Source of the DNA: Chloroflexota bacterium
GTDB lineage: Bacteria > Chloroflexota > Dehalococcoidia > Plut-88900
Direction: 5' to 3'
NCBI GenBank assembly: GCA_022566235.1
Contig: JADFJI010000103.1
Coordinates: 1 to 7,335, forward strand
DNA: 7,335 nucleotides
This document shows positions 1-6,213 of the stretch, in pieces; the stretch's first letter is position 1, and each line of letters begins with the position of its first letter. Below the pieces are notes generated by a model. The model was not told the DNA's origin and did no database searches. It saw only the letters and a program-made list of their open reading frames with translations. A program made the position numbers and the translations under genes.

Positions 1-1
1 C

Positions 2-358
2 ACAGTCAACCCCCTGGGTTCTATGCTGAGTGTGGATGCGATCGCAGCGGCAGAGGCCGAGTCCCTCAACGGCCGCCTGACCGGGCGGCTGGCTACGGGC
101 CCTCTAAGTGGGCAGGCCAAGGTTGAGGAGACCCGGCGCTTGGCCGACACAATGGGCGTAGACCTGAGAAAAAGCTACGCCTATGCCGATAGCTACTCGG
201 ACAGGCACTTCTTGGAGTGCGTAGGCCATCCGGTGGCCGTCAATCCGGACCGACGGTTGAGGCGGCTGGCCCGGGCCCGGGGATGGAGCATCCGTACGTG
301 GCGAAGGCGGAGTTCCATCGAGCGGCTCCCTATCGAGGAAACCATAAATTCCGGCTAG
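2..358 (+). CDS. HAD-IB family (SerB-like) phosphatase, C-terminal part, 5' end outside window
   Basis: The reading frame is open to the left edge, so this is the last 118 or so residues of a longer protein; the first ATG in the window (position 23) is internal. Visible HAD features are motif III lysine in SGQAKVEETRRLA, followed by motif IV YADSYSD, which holds the magnesium-binding aspartates, and then the family-typical tail GHPVAVNPDRRLRRLARARG. That tail is characteristic of the HAD-IB group (SerB phosphoserine phosphatase relatives, often near or fused to PlsC acyltransferases). The nucleophile motif I (DxDxT) would lie upstream of the window. Family members are cytoplasmic phosphomonoesterases; the substrate cannot be told from this half. 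The stop lies 24 bases before the dehydrogenase gene, consistent with the start of a shared transcript. Domain assignment is firm, substrate unknown. Confidence 0.85.
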   Translation, partial: TVNPLGSMLSVDAIAAAEAESLNGRLTGRLATGPLSGQAKVEETRRLADTMGVDLRKSYAYADSYSDRHFLECVGHPVAVNPDRRLRRLARARGWSIRTWRRRSSIERLPIEETINSG

Positions 359-382
359 GAAGCCTGCTGGCTCTGAATCACG

Positions 383-1621
383 ATGAATGCTCTGGTCATT
401 AACATAAACGCCCCTCGCTATCTTTGGACCAAGGTGGTCTCGGCCAGGTTCCCTGGATGGAGTACTGGGCCGGGCACCCTATTGAGCCTCAAAGAGGTGC
501 CGGAGCCTCAGATTCCGGGCCCTTCGTGGGTGAGGATCGGGACTATATTGAGCGGAATATGCGGGTCGGACCTGGCCGTCATACGGTGCAAGGGTAGCCT
601 TTACCTATCCGCACTCACCTCTTTTCCCTTCACCCCCGGCCACGAGGTGTATGGTGAGGTCATTGAGACCGGGGACCAGGTCACAGGGTTTGGCCCTGGG
701 GACAGGGTGGTTATCGAGCCTGCCCTGGGGTGTGTTGTCAGGGGATTTTCAGAGCCCTGTCCCCCGTGTGCGGAGGGTAGATATGCCAACTGCCTCAGGG
801 TTGCGGAAGGGGATATCCCCGTTGGTCTCCAGACGGGATTTTGCCACAGCGTGCCCGGGGGCTGGGGCGCCCAGATGGTGGCCCACGAGAGCCAGCTCTA
901 CCGGGTGCCTGATTCTTTCACTCCCGAGGCCGCGGTCCTAATCGAGCCCTTCAGCTGCGCTCTCCACGGCGTGCTGACCGCCGGGGTAAGGAGGAAGGAC
1001 AGGGTCCTGGTCATCGGGTGTGGAGCCATTGGCCTGCTTACCATAGCCGCGCTCAGGACTCTGGTCCCGGGTTGCGATATCACCGCCATGGCCAGATATC
1101 CCCATCAGCGGGCCCTGGCCCAAGAGCTGGGGGCCCGCCACGTTGTTTCGGACGGGACCGATGGATACCCCTCCCTGGCCGAGGTGGCAGGGGCCAAGAT
1201 CAGGCCTATCGATTTCGGGAAACCGGTAGTGATTGGGGGATTTCCGGTGGTTTTCGAGTGCGTAGGGACCTCTTCGGCCCTGGACGATGCTACTCGCTGG
1301 GCCTCGGAGAGCGGGACCGTTGTCATGCAGGGAATGCCCTCGGGCCCCAAGGCGGACCTGACGCCGGTCTGGTACAAGCAACTCCGCCTGAAAGGCTCCT
1401 ATGCCTATGGAGTGGAGAAATATCGAGGGCGGAAGGTCAAGACCTTCGACCTGGCCCTGGATTTCATGACCAGGAATGGGCTAAGTAATAGCCTGGCGGG
1501 GCTGGTCAGGCATAGATTCCCTCTTCACAGGTATCGAGAGGCAATAGACACGGCCCTGCGGGCGGGACGGCTCGGTGGTGTGAAGACCGTCTTCGATCTG
1601 CAGAACGGGGCCCCCGGATAA
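383..1621 (+). CDS. Zinc-dependent medium-chain alcohol/polyol dehydrogenase (MDR family)
   Basis: This 412-residue protein has the full zinc-MDR signature. Catalytic zinc ligands are C60 (GICGSDL), H87-E88 (PGHEVYGEV) and probably E188 (LIEPFSCALH). A structural-zinc cysteine set is seen at C117, C126, C129 and C137. The Rossmann fold begins near residue 207 with the dinucleotide loop GCGAIG (212-217). The second beta strand ends in AMARYPHQR, without the acidic residue usual in NAD-dependent members, so NADP(H) use is likely (inference). It is longer than the usual 340-360 residues: extra length lies in the N-terminal 45 residues and in an insert around 270-285. The ATG at 383 follows an in-frame TGA at 374-376, so it cannot start further upstream; no good ribosome binding site is visible, suggesting coupling to the phosphatase gene 24 bases upstream. 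It probably oxidises or reduces a secondary alcohol, perhaps the substrate or product of the LarA-like protein encoded next. The substrate is unknown. Confidence 0.9.
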   Translation: MNALVININAPRYLWTKVVSARFPGWSTGPGTLLSLKEVPEPQIPGPSWVRIGTILSGICGSDLAVIRCKGSLYLSALTSFPFTPGHEVYGEVIETGDQVTGFGPGDRVVIEPALGCVVRGFSEPCPPCAEGRYANCLRVAEGDIPVGLQTGFCHSVPGGWGAQMVAHESQLYRVPDSFTPEAAVLIEPFSCALHGVLTAGVRRKDRVLVIGCGAIGLLTIAALRTLVPGCDITAMARYPHQRALAQELGARHVVSDGTDGYPSLAEVAGAKIRPIDFGKPVVIGGFPVVFECVGTSSALDDATRWASESGTVVMQGMPSGPKADLTPVWYKQLRLKGSYAYGVEKYRGRKVKTFDLALDFMTRNGLSNSLAGLVRHRFPLHRYREAIDTALRAGRLGGVKTVFDLQNGAPG

Positions 1622-1638
1622 AGATACGACCCGACGGT

Positions 1639-1644
1639 AAGGAG
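1639..1644 (+). promoter_or_regulatory. Ribosome binding site of the LarA-like gene
   Basis: AAGGAG lies five bases before the ATG at 1650 and supports that start over the in-frame ATG at 1674, which has no comparable site. It is the best Shine-Dalgarno match in the first operon. Confidence 0.75.
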
Positions 1645-1649
1645 ACCCG

Positions 1650-3260
1650 ATGACAGAAGCAGGGACCAGGGCCATGGACTTCGACAAGGCGAGCCTGGTG
1701 ACCTATGTGGACTCACCCAGTAAGCGATATCTCTTTCACTATGGGGAGGGGTTTCTCTACGAGTCCCTTCCCGTTGGAACCCGGGTCATCTACCCGCCTC
1801 CTCCACTGCCGTCTATCGATGATGTGGACGGGGCCATCGAGAATGCCCTGGACAACCCCCTGGGGTGCGATCCCCTGTCGGCCCTAATACGTCCGGGAAT
1901 GAAGGTGACCATCGCCTTCGATGACATATCCCTTCCCCTTCCCCCGATGCAGCGACCCGACCTGAGGCAGAGGGTCATCGAAAAGGTCCTTGAGAAGTTG
2001 GCTGAAGGGGGTGTCGATGACATCCATCTCGTCGCGGCCCTGGGCCTGCATCGGCGCATGACGCCCTCGGAGCTCAGGGGGGTCCTCGGTCGGAAGGTAT
2101 TTAAAGCCTTCCAACCGGATAGGCTGTACAACTTCGACCCTGAGGACAAGGAGAACCTGGTGCTCCTGGGCCAGACGCCCCATGGTGATGAGGTGGAGAC
2201 CTCTCGCCGGGTGGCGGATTCCGACCTGCTGATATACGTCACTATCAATCTCTCCTCCATGGACGGGGGCCACAAGTCCATCAACACGGGACTGGTGAGC
2301 TACCGCACCATCCGCCGGCATCACAACGTGCATACCCTGATGCACTGCGAGTCCTACATGGACCCCACCAGGTCTGCCCTGCACGACTCCTGCAAGGCCA
2401 TGGGAGCGGTGGTCGAGGAGAACCTGAAAGTGTTCAAGATAGAGATGGCCCTAGATAGCAGCACTTTCCCATCGATGCTGGGCTACCTGCAGAAGCCCGA
2501 AAGCGCATGGGGCCTCAGGGATCGGGTTGTTTTCGGGGTCAACCGTCGGGCCCTGCCCCTGATGCCCTTCCGTCTGCGCTGGTCCATATTTCAGCACATC
2601 AAGGCGCCGTATGGCCTCCTGGACATCGCCGCCGGGAACACTGACCCGGTGCATGACCGGATTCTCGATGCCGTATTCCGGCAGCAGGCCGTGCCTGTGC
2701 AGGGCCAGGCCGACGTGGTGCTTTTCGGGCTTCCATACCTGGGGCCGTACAATGTGAACTCCATAATGAACCCGGTCCTAGTCCACTCCCTGGCCGTGGG
2801 ATACACATTCAACATGTACCGGGGGAAGCCCCTGGTTAGAAGGGGCGGCGTGCTCATCTTCACTCACCCGCTGGAGGAGCGGTTCAATACCGTGCACCAT
2901 CCATCCTACCTCGATTTCTACAACCAGGTCCTCCCCGAGACCAGGGACCCGGGTGAGATCGAGAAGGGTTTCGAGGAGTCCTTTGCCCACAACGAGAACT
3001 ACATCCGCCTGTTCCGGGAGTCCTATGCCTACCACGGGGTACACCCCTTCTACATGTGGTACTGGGCTTGCTACGGCCAGGAGCACCTTGGCAAGGTGAT
3101 CGTGGTCGGGGCCAGGGACAAGAAGGTGGCCGACCGGCTGGGTTACGAGACCGCGCCCGACCTGGGCACCGCGCTGGAGATGGCCAAGGACACGGTGGGA
3201 GCTAATCCCCAGGTCACTATGTATCACTTTCCCCCCATCTTCCTGTGCGACGTGGAATAG
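1650..3260 (+). CDS. Divergent LarA-superfamily (nickel-pincer racemase-like, DUF2088) protein
   Basis: This 536-residue protein resembles lactate racemase LarA but is about 110 residues longer than the usual 420-430. The N-terminal DUF2088-like domain is recognisable by VTIAFDDISLPLPPM (86-100), at the place of the LarA DRTRP motif, ALGLHRRMTP (130-139, with H134), and MDGGHKSINTGL (204-215). K209 matches the lysine that carries the nickel-pincer nucleotide (K184 in Lactiplantibacillus LarA), and H225 lies 16 residues later, the same distance as the nickel ligand H200. The second catalytic histidine (H174 in LarA, ten residues before the lysine) seems absent; I199/N200 are there. The C-terminal half has GLPYLGPYNVN (360-370) where LarA has its substrate-binding Gln/Lys. 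A hydroxy-acid or sugar-acid racemase/epimerase role is possible, but the changed residues point to another substrate or chemistry. Cofactor genes larB, larC and larE are not in the window. The gene ends three bases before the lipid kinase gene. Confidence 0.75.
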   Translation: MTEAGTRAMDFDKASLVTYVDSPSKRYLFHYGEGFLYESLPVGTRVIYPPPPLPSIDDVDGAIENALDNPLGCDPLSALIRPGMKVTIAFDDISLPLPPMQRPDLRQRVIEKVLEKLAEGGVDDIHLVAALGLHRRMTPSELRGVLGRKVFKAFQPDRLYNFDPEDKENLVLLGQTPHGDEVETSRRVADSDLLIYVTINLSSMDGGHKSINTGLVSYRTIRRHHNVHTLMHCESYMDPTRSALHDSCKAMGAVVEENLKVFKIEMALDSSTFPSMLGYLQKPESAWGLRDRVVFGVNRRALPLMPFRLRWSIFQHIKAPYGLLDIAAGNTDPVHDRILDAVFRQQAVPVQGQADVVLFGLPYLGPYNVNSIMNPVLVHSLAVGYTFNMYRGKPLVRRGGVLIFTHPLEERFNTVHHPSYLDFYNQVLPETRDPGEIEKGFEESFAHNENYIRLFRESYAYHGVHPFYMWYWACYGQEHLGKVIVVGARDKKVADRLGYETAPDLGTALEMAKDTVGANPQVTMYHFPPIFLCDVE

Positions 3261-3263
3261 CCG

Positions 3264-4172
3264 ATGGTCAAAGGGCAGCGGTGGTCCATCATTGCTAATC
3301 CGGTCTCGGGGCGGGGTAAGGGCAGGAGGATGGCCTCCCGGGTGGCCGAGTTGCTGGCGAGGGCCGGGGTGGATGTGGACCTGGAGTGGACTACCCGCCA
3401 GGGCGATGCTGAGCAGTTGGCCGTCCACGCGCTGGAGAAGGGCGTCCGCGGCCTTCTAATCTGCGGTGGTGATGGGACTCTCCACGAGGCAATAAACGGG
3501 CTGTTCTCGGGTACGCCTCATCCGGAAGAAGTAACCCTTGGGCTTATACCTGCCGGCCGCTGCAACGATTTCAGGGCCTGCCTAGACCTCCCCAAGGAAC
3601 CCCGGCGGATAGTCGACGCCGTGCTCTATGGAAAGGCACGAAAAATCGACCTGGGCCGGGTCGGGACCAGGTACTACGCAACAGTGGCAACCCTCGGCTT
3701 CGATAGCGCCGTAAGCCAGTACATTGCCGATGGCCGGGCCCCGCGCTTTCTAGCCGGCACCCCGGCCTACCTGTACGGGGTCTTCGTTCAGCTTGTGCGG
3801 TACCGAGACATAAGGGTGTGCCTGCGGGGCGACTCCCTGGACTTCGAGGGGCCTGTGTTTCTGGCCGCCACGGGCAACACCCCCAACTACGGCGGCAGGC
3901 TGATGATAGCCCCCGGCGCACTGGTGGACGATGGGTTGCTGGACCTGTGTCTGGTGCGGTCCGTTTCCAGGCGGGATGTCCTGAGGATGCTGCCAAGAAT
4001 CTTCAACGGCAGCCACGTGAACCACTCCGCCGTTTCCCTTCACCAGGTCCGTACCTTAAGCATCGAAACCGAGGAGCCGATGTGGATATGGGCCGACGGT
4101 GAGCGGGTCGCCCGGACCCCGGCCACCATAGAGGTGGTCCCCGGCGCCCTCTCTGTCCTGGAGTCGCTTTAG
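3264..4172 (+). CDS. Diacylglycerol kinase catalytic-domain (DagK/YegS/LCB5 family) lipid kinase
   Basis: A 302-residue protein of normal family length. Motifs in order: NPVSGRGKG (12-20), the N-terminal nucleotide-binding signature; ICGGDGTLHEAINGL (66-80), the hallmark ATP-binding and catalytic loop; LIPAGRCNDF (94-103), which corresponds to the usual PxGTxND; TLGFDSAV (143-150); GGRLMIAPGALVDDGLLDL (210-228); and ADGE (277-280), the conserved C-terminal acidic motif. Family members transfer the ATP gamma-phosphate to a lipid hydroxyl (diacylglycerol, undecaprenol-like, sphingoid or glycolipid) at the inner membrane face; no membrane segment is present, as usual for this family. The ATG at 3264 is three bases after the preceding stop, with only a weak GGA as ribosome binding site, so translational coupling is likely. 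The T-to-R change in GRCND is unusual for the family. The lipid acceptor is unknown. Confidence 0.92.
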   Translation: MVKGQRWSIIANPVSGRGKGRRMASRVAELLARAGVDVDLEWTTRQGDAEQLAVHALEKGVRGLLICGGDGTLHEAINGLFSGTPHPEEVTLGLIPAGRCNDFRACLDLPKEPRRIVDAVLYGKARKIDLGRVGTRYYATVATLGFDSAVSQYIADGRAPRFLAGTPAYLYGVFVQLVRYRDIRVCLRGDSLDFEGPVFLAATGNTPNYGGRLMIAPGALVDDGLLDLCLVRSVSRRDVLRMLPRIFNGSHVNHSAVSLHQVRTLSIETEEPMWIWADGERVARTPATIEVVPGALSVLESL

Positions 4173-4187
4173 GGCCGGGGCTGCCCT
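4171..4187 (+). terminator. Candidate hairpin terminator after the four-gene operon
   Basis: AGGGC and GCCCT form a five-base-pair stem around a seven-base loop, overlapping the lipid kinase stop codon and followed by GTTTA. The site is in the short gap between convergent genes, where termination is expected. The stem is short and the T run poor, so this is weak evidence. Confidence 0.3.
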
Positions 4188-4242
4188 GTTTACGACATCG
4201 AATGGTGGTTCCTAAAGGGGTCCAAGGGAGAAAGGGCTGCCT

Positions 4243-4659
4243 CTAAACCCTCTGGCCGTAGACGTGGTAGGGCTTCACTACCACTATGGCCCGCCGGTCT
4301 TCCCTCATCACCCTGTCGTACTCGTCCCAGTTGTCGTGGTCGCCGCCGCAGGCCTTGAAAGCCTCCCTCAGCTCCAGGCGCAGCTTCTCATGGTCGGTGT
4401 TGTCCCAGTCCCGGATGGTGACGGTACCCTCCACCACGCACCACCTACCCCAATCGGGGCTCACGGTAAGCACCGTGCAGCGGGGGTCCCGGGCCAGGTT
4501 CTTCAGCTTCGCCGAGCTTCCTATCGCCACGAAGACGACCCCATCCTCATAGGCCCCTGCCTTCACAACGCTAGCCTGTGTCGCCCCGTCTTTTCGGAGG
4601 GTCGTGACTACCGCATCGAAGTTGCTCTCGAAAAAGGTCCGAACGTCCTCGAATATCAA
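4243..4659 (-). CDS. PPOX-class split-barrel flavin/F420-dependent protein
   Basis: A 138-residue protein with the layout of pyridoxamine-5'-phosphate-oxidase-like (FMN/F420-binding split barrel) proteins. The N-terminal strand FDAVVTTLRKDGATQASVV (14-32) is the typical barrel opening. AYEDGVVFVAIG (36-47) and SSAKLKNLARDPRCTVLTV (48-66) match the 'K..NL..DPR..L' cofactor-phosphate region, and WGRWCVVEGTVTI (70-82) continues the barrel. The C-terminus is acidic and helical and ends in AIVVVKPYHVYGQRV. Family members bind F420 or FMN and reduce or oxidise small molecules; many remain uncharacterised. The start codon is TTG at 4657-4659: there is no suitable ATG, and AGGAG stands six bases upstream. 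It is the second gene of a two-gene minus-strand unit behind a small membrane protein. Cofactor choice (F420 versus FMN) cannot be decided from the sequence alone. Confidence 0.85.
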   Translation of the reverse strand: MIFEDVRTFFESNFDAVVTTLRKDGATQASVVKAGAYEDGVVFVAIGSSAKLKNLARDPRCTVLTVSPDWGRWCVVEGTVTIRDWDNTDHEKLRLELREAFKACGGDHDNWDEYDRVMREDRRAIVVVKPYHVYGQRV

Positions 4660-4665
4660 TATGCT

Positions 4666-4670
4666 CTCCT
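4666..4670 (-). promoter_or_regulatory. Ribosome binding site that fixes the TTG start of the PPOX gene
   Basis: Read on the minus strand, AGGAG lies six bases before TTG. Its first two bases are also the AG of the TAG stop codon (4669-4671) of the upstream membrane-protein gene. A terminating ribosome therefore sits on this site, which suggests coupled translation. Confidence 0.65.
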
Positions 4671-4968
4671 ATTCCCTGGACTCCAGAAGCTCAGTGATCT
4701 GTGAGATTACCCAGCGATTATCCTGAACGTTTATCAGTCGCAGCCACATGGCGACGGCGGCTAGCCCCGAGAAGATGAATAGGAAGCCGCTTGTTATCAA
4801 CCGGGCCAGGTCTGTGGGCGCGTTCGAGTCGGAAAACTGAAAGGCGGCCCAGAGGCCGTATCCCAGGGAGATACTAGTGAGGGCTACGAAGCTGATTATG
4901 ATAACGACATAGGACCTCTCCCACATCCGATACCCTCTGCTCTTGGCGGCCAGCAGGTCTGCTTTCAT
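4669..4968 (-). CDS. Small two-helix membrane protein, function unknown
   Basis: I do not recognise a family. The 99-residue product has a basic N-terminal cytoplasmic-looking segment (KSRGYRMWERS, 9-19), a first hydrophobic helix about 20-43 (VVIIISFVALTSISLGYG), and a short polar, acidic loop (QFSDSNAPTD, 44-53). A second helix follows at about 57-78 (LITSGFLFIFSGLAAVAMW), then a polar tail rich in N, Q and E. The positive-inside rule suggests both ends are in the cytoplasm. It has no signal peptidase site and no cysteine. A GGGGAG ribosome binding site eight bases before the ATG and coupling to the PPOX gene downstream support a real gene. It could be a membrane partner or anchor of the PPOX protein, but that rests only on position. 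Confidence 0.75.
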   Translation of the reverse strand: MKADLLAAKSRGYRMWERSYVVIIISFVALTSISLGYGLWAAFQFSDSNAPTDLARLITSGFLFIFSGLAAVAMWLRLINVQDNRWVISQITELLESRE

Positions 4969-4976
4969 GGCTATTG

Positions 4977-4982
4977 CTCCCC
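4977..4982 (-). promoter_or_regulatory. Ribosome binding site of the small membrane protein
   Basis: Read on the minus strand, GGGGAG lies eight bases before the ATG at 4966-4968 and supports that start. Confidence 0.55.
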
Positions 4983-5022
4983 TTTCCTAGAGACTCCTCA
5001 GCCCATTCTACCTCATGTCGTA

Positions 5023-5036
5023 TGATAACCTTATCA
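5023..5036. promoter_or_regulatory. Inverted repeat TGATAA-CC-TTATCA, candidate operator
   Basis: Two perfect six-base arms separated by CC overlap the plus-strand TATGAT -10-like element and lie upstream of the minus-strand TAGAAT element. The position suits a repressor dimer controlling one or both divergent genes. Pairing does not extend into the flanks. No regulator gene is in the window. Confidence 0.4.
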
Positions 5037-5073
5037 CGTCTACCCGAAACATACGCCTCATCGAGAATAGATC

Positions 5074-6156
5074 ATGAACCAGGACTTGCTGTTCCCCACC
5101 ACAGTCGTCGGGTCCATGCCCAGGCCCCAGTACGTTAAGGACCTGGTGCAGGCCCGGGCTTCGGGCCGGCTTTCCTTCGATGCATTTCAGGAGATGATGG
5201 ACGGGGCTGTCCCCTTTGTGATCCAGGTCCAAGAACAGGCGGGGATCGACATAGTCTCCGATGGTGAGTGGAGGCGGGTCTCCTACTCCGACAGCATCGC
5301 AGACCTGTGCCACGGGTTCCGGTACGTCACCAGGGAGACCCTGGGTGAGGTTATGAGGGTGCCGGTGGTCGTCGATACGATAGCTCCTTTTCGGGAAGGC
5401 CTGTTTGCCCGGGAGGCCCGGTTCCTGAAGGCCCACACCCGGCGCGGGACCAAGGTCGCCATGCCTTCGCCCTTTCTGCTGGGAGAGCGCTTGTGGGACC
5501 CCAATCTCTCCGCGGGGGCCTATCCCACCAGGAGGGCCTTCACCGAGGCCCTGATACCCATACTGCGCCGGGAGCTGATACTTTTGAGGGACGCAGGGGT
5601 AGACATCGCGCAGTTTGACGACACCCAGCTCTGCTGCATGGTGGACCCGGGAATAAGGGCCCGGTACCAGGACCCCCAGGGAGAGATGGACTACGCCGTG
5701 GACGCTCTGAACCGTATCGCCCAGGGGGTAGATGGTGTCCAACTGGCCCTTCACCTTTGCCGTCGCTACAAGGGCCGGTCCGGATGGTTCGGGGAGGGGG
5801 GATATGAGGCTGTATTGCCTGCGTTAAAGAAGCTTCGGTTTCACCTGGTCCTGATGGAGTTCGCCATGCCCAAAGCCGGGGAGATGGATGTGCTGGCGGA
5901 GCTTTCCGAAGAAGTCCAGATCGGGGTTGGATGCATCGACTGCCGGGCCCCCGATATCGAGGACCCGGAGACTATCGCGGCCCGGGTCAGGAAGGCCCTG
6001 GACTTCGTCTCCCCCAGCAGGGTCCTAATGCAACCCGACTGCGGCTTCGCGCCCGGCAGCGACATGGAGATTCCCCTCGATGAAGCGTATGGGAAGCTCC
6101 GAAATATGGCCTGCGCAGCGCAGATACTCCGCAAGGAGTATCGCGACCAGAAGTAG
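5074..6156 (+). CDS. Core methionine synthase-like protein (MetE C-terminal domain only, cobalamin-independent family)
   Basis: The 360-residue protein matches only the catalytic C-terminal barrel of MetE (whole MetE is about 750). The opening FPTTVVGSMPRP (7-18) is the homocysteine-binding IGS-like loop. SDGEWRR (62-68) carries E65, and QFDDTQL (180-186) stands in place of QIDEPAL. Zinc ligands are all present: H227 and C229 in LALHLCRR, E262 in VLMEFAM, and C323 in QPDCGF. The spacing from S14 to E65 (51) and from E262 to C323 (61) equals that of Escherichia coli MetE as I recall it. It should transfer a methyl group to homocysteine or another thiol in the cytoplasm. The N-terminal MetE half, which helps bind folyl polyglutamate, is missing, so the donor may be methylcobalamin or a corrinoid protein, as reported for the core MetE of Dehalococcoides. 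The SDGE..R pattern also fits the less characterised YxjG/YxjH-like paralogues. The gene stands alone between a divergent and a convergent neighbour. Confidence 0.88.
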   Translation: MNQDLLFPTTVVGSMPRPQYVKDLVQARASGRLSFDAFQEMMDGAVPFVIQVQEQAGIDIVSDGEWRRVSYSDSIADLCHGFRYVTRETLGEVMRVPVVVDTIAPFREGLFAREARFLKAHTRRGTKVAMPSPFLLGERLWDPNLSAGAYPTRRAFTEALIPILRRELILLRDAGVDIAQFDDTQLCCMVDPGIRARYQDPQGEMDYAVDALNRIAQGVDGVQLALHLCRRYKGRSGWFGEGGYEAVLPALKKLRFHLVLMEFAMPKAGEMDVLAELSEEVQIGVGCIDCRAPDIEDPETIAARVRKALDFVSPSRVLMQPDCGFAPGSDMEIPLDEAYGKLRNMACAAQILRKEYRDQK

Positions 6157-6164
6157 CGAAATCA

Positions 6165-6212
6165 AGGGCCTTTGGGTCCTAGCCCTCACCCATCTATGGG
6201 CCGTCACGGCCC
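6165..6212. terminator. Hairpin-rich gap between convergent genes, candidate bidirectional terminator
   Basis: The 57 bases between the two stop codons hold several small stems. AGGGCC/GGTCCT (6165-6180, loop TTTG) has one G-T pair. CCCAT/ATGGG lies at 6189-6200. GGGCCG/CGGCCC (6198-6212, loop TCA) is a perfect six-base-pair stem just after the minus-strand stop codon. The last two overlap and exclude each other. None is followed by a T run on either strand, so intrinsic termination is uncertain. Confidence 0.35.
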
Positions 6213-6213
6213 T

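Larger units (their letters stand above)
4969..5073. promoter_or_regulatory. Divergent promoter region
   Basis: These 105 bases separate the minus-strand membrane-protein/PPOX unit from the plus-strand core methionine synthase and must hold both promoters. It is more AT-rich than the genes around it. A TATGAT -10-like element for the plus strand is at 5021-5026, 48 bases before the ATG. A TAGAAT -10-like element for the minus strand is at 5005-5010. Neither has a convincing -35 box at normal spacing, so exact promoter positions are tentative. I see no riboswitch-like structure such as an S-box leader before the methionine synthase; the leader is too short for one. Confidence 0.5.

Noticed and set aside
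359..382. Possible regulatory site or separate promoter before the dehydrogenase gene
   Set aside because: The 24-base gap has no -10/-35 elements, no inverted repeat and no clear ribosome binding site; simple read-through from the upstream gene explains it.
938..1381. Open frame of 147 codons on the minus strand, plus a 156-codon plus-strand frame at 1018-1488
   Set aside because: Both overlap the Rossmann domain of the dehydrogenase in other frames and show no domain features.
173..3033. SYAY tetrapeptide recurring in three neighbouring proteins (phosphatase, dehydrogenase, LarA-like)
   Set aside because: The surrounding residues and DNA do not match, and the phosphatase copy belongs to HAD motif IV, so this looks like coincidence rather than a repeat or shared site.
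2778..3428. Open frame of 216 codons on the minus strand
   Set aside because: It lies antisense to the end of the LarA-like gene and the start of the kinase gene, both with clear family motifs. Its product is rich in G, P, H and V with no recognisable domain, as expected for a GC-rich shadow frame.
4264..4704. Open frame of 146 codons on the plus strand opposite the PPOX gene
   Set aside because: It lies antisense to a coherent split-barrel protein, has no ribosome binding site, and its product (VVLVPVVVVAAAG) looks like compositional noise.
5008..5754. Open frame of 248 codons on the minus strand
   Set aside because: It covers the divergent promoter and the first two thirds of the MetE-like gene. 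The product is a low-complexity G/P/L/V mix with no motif, while the opposite strand carries a well-conserved enzyme.
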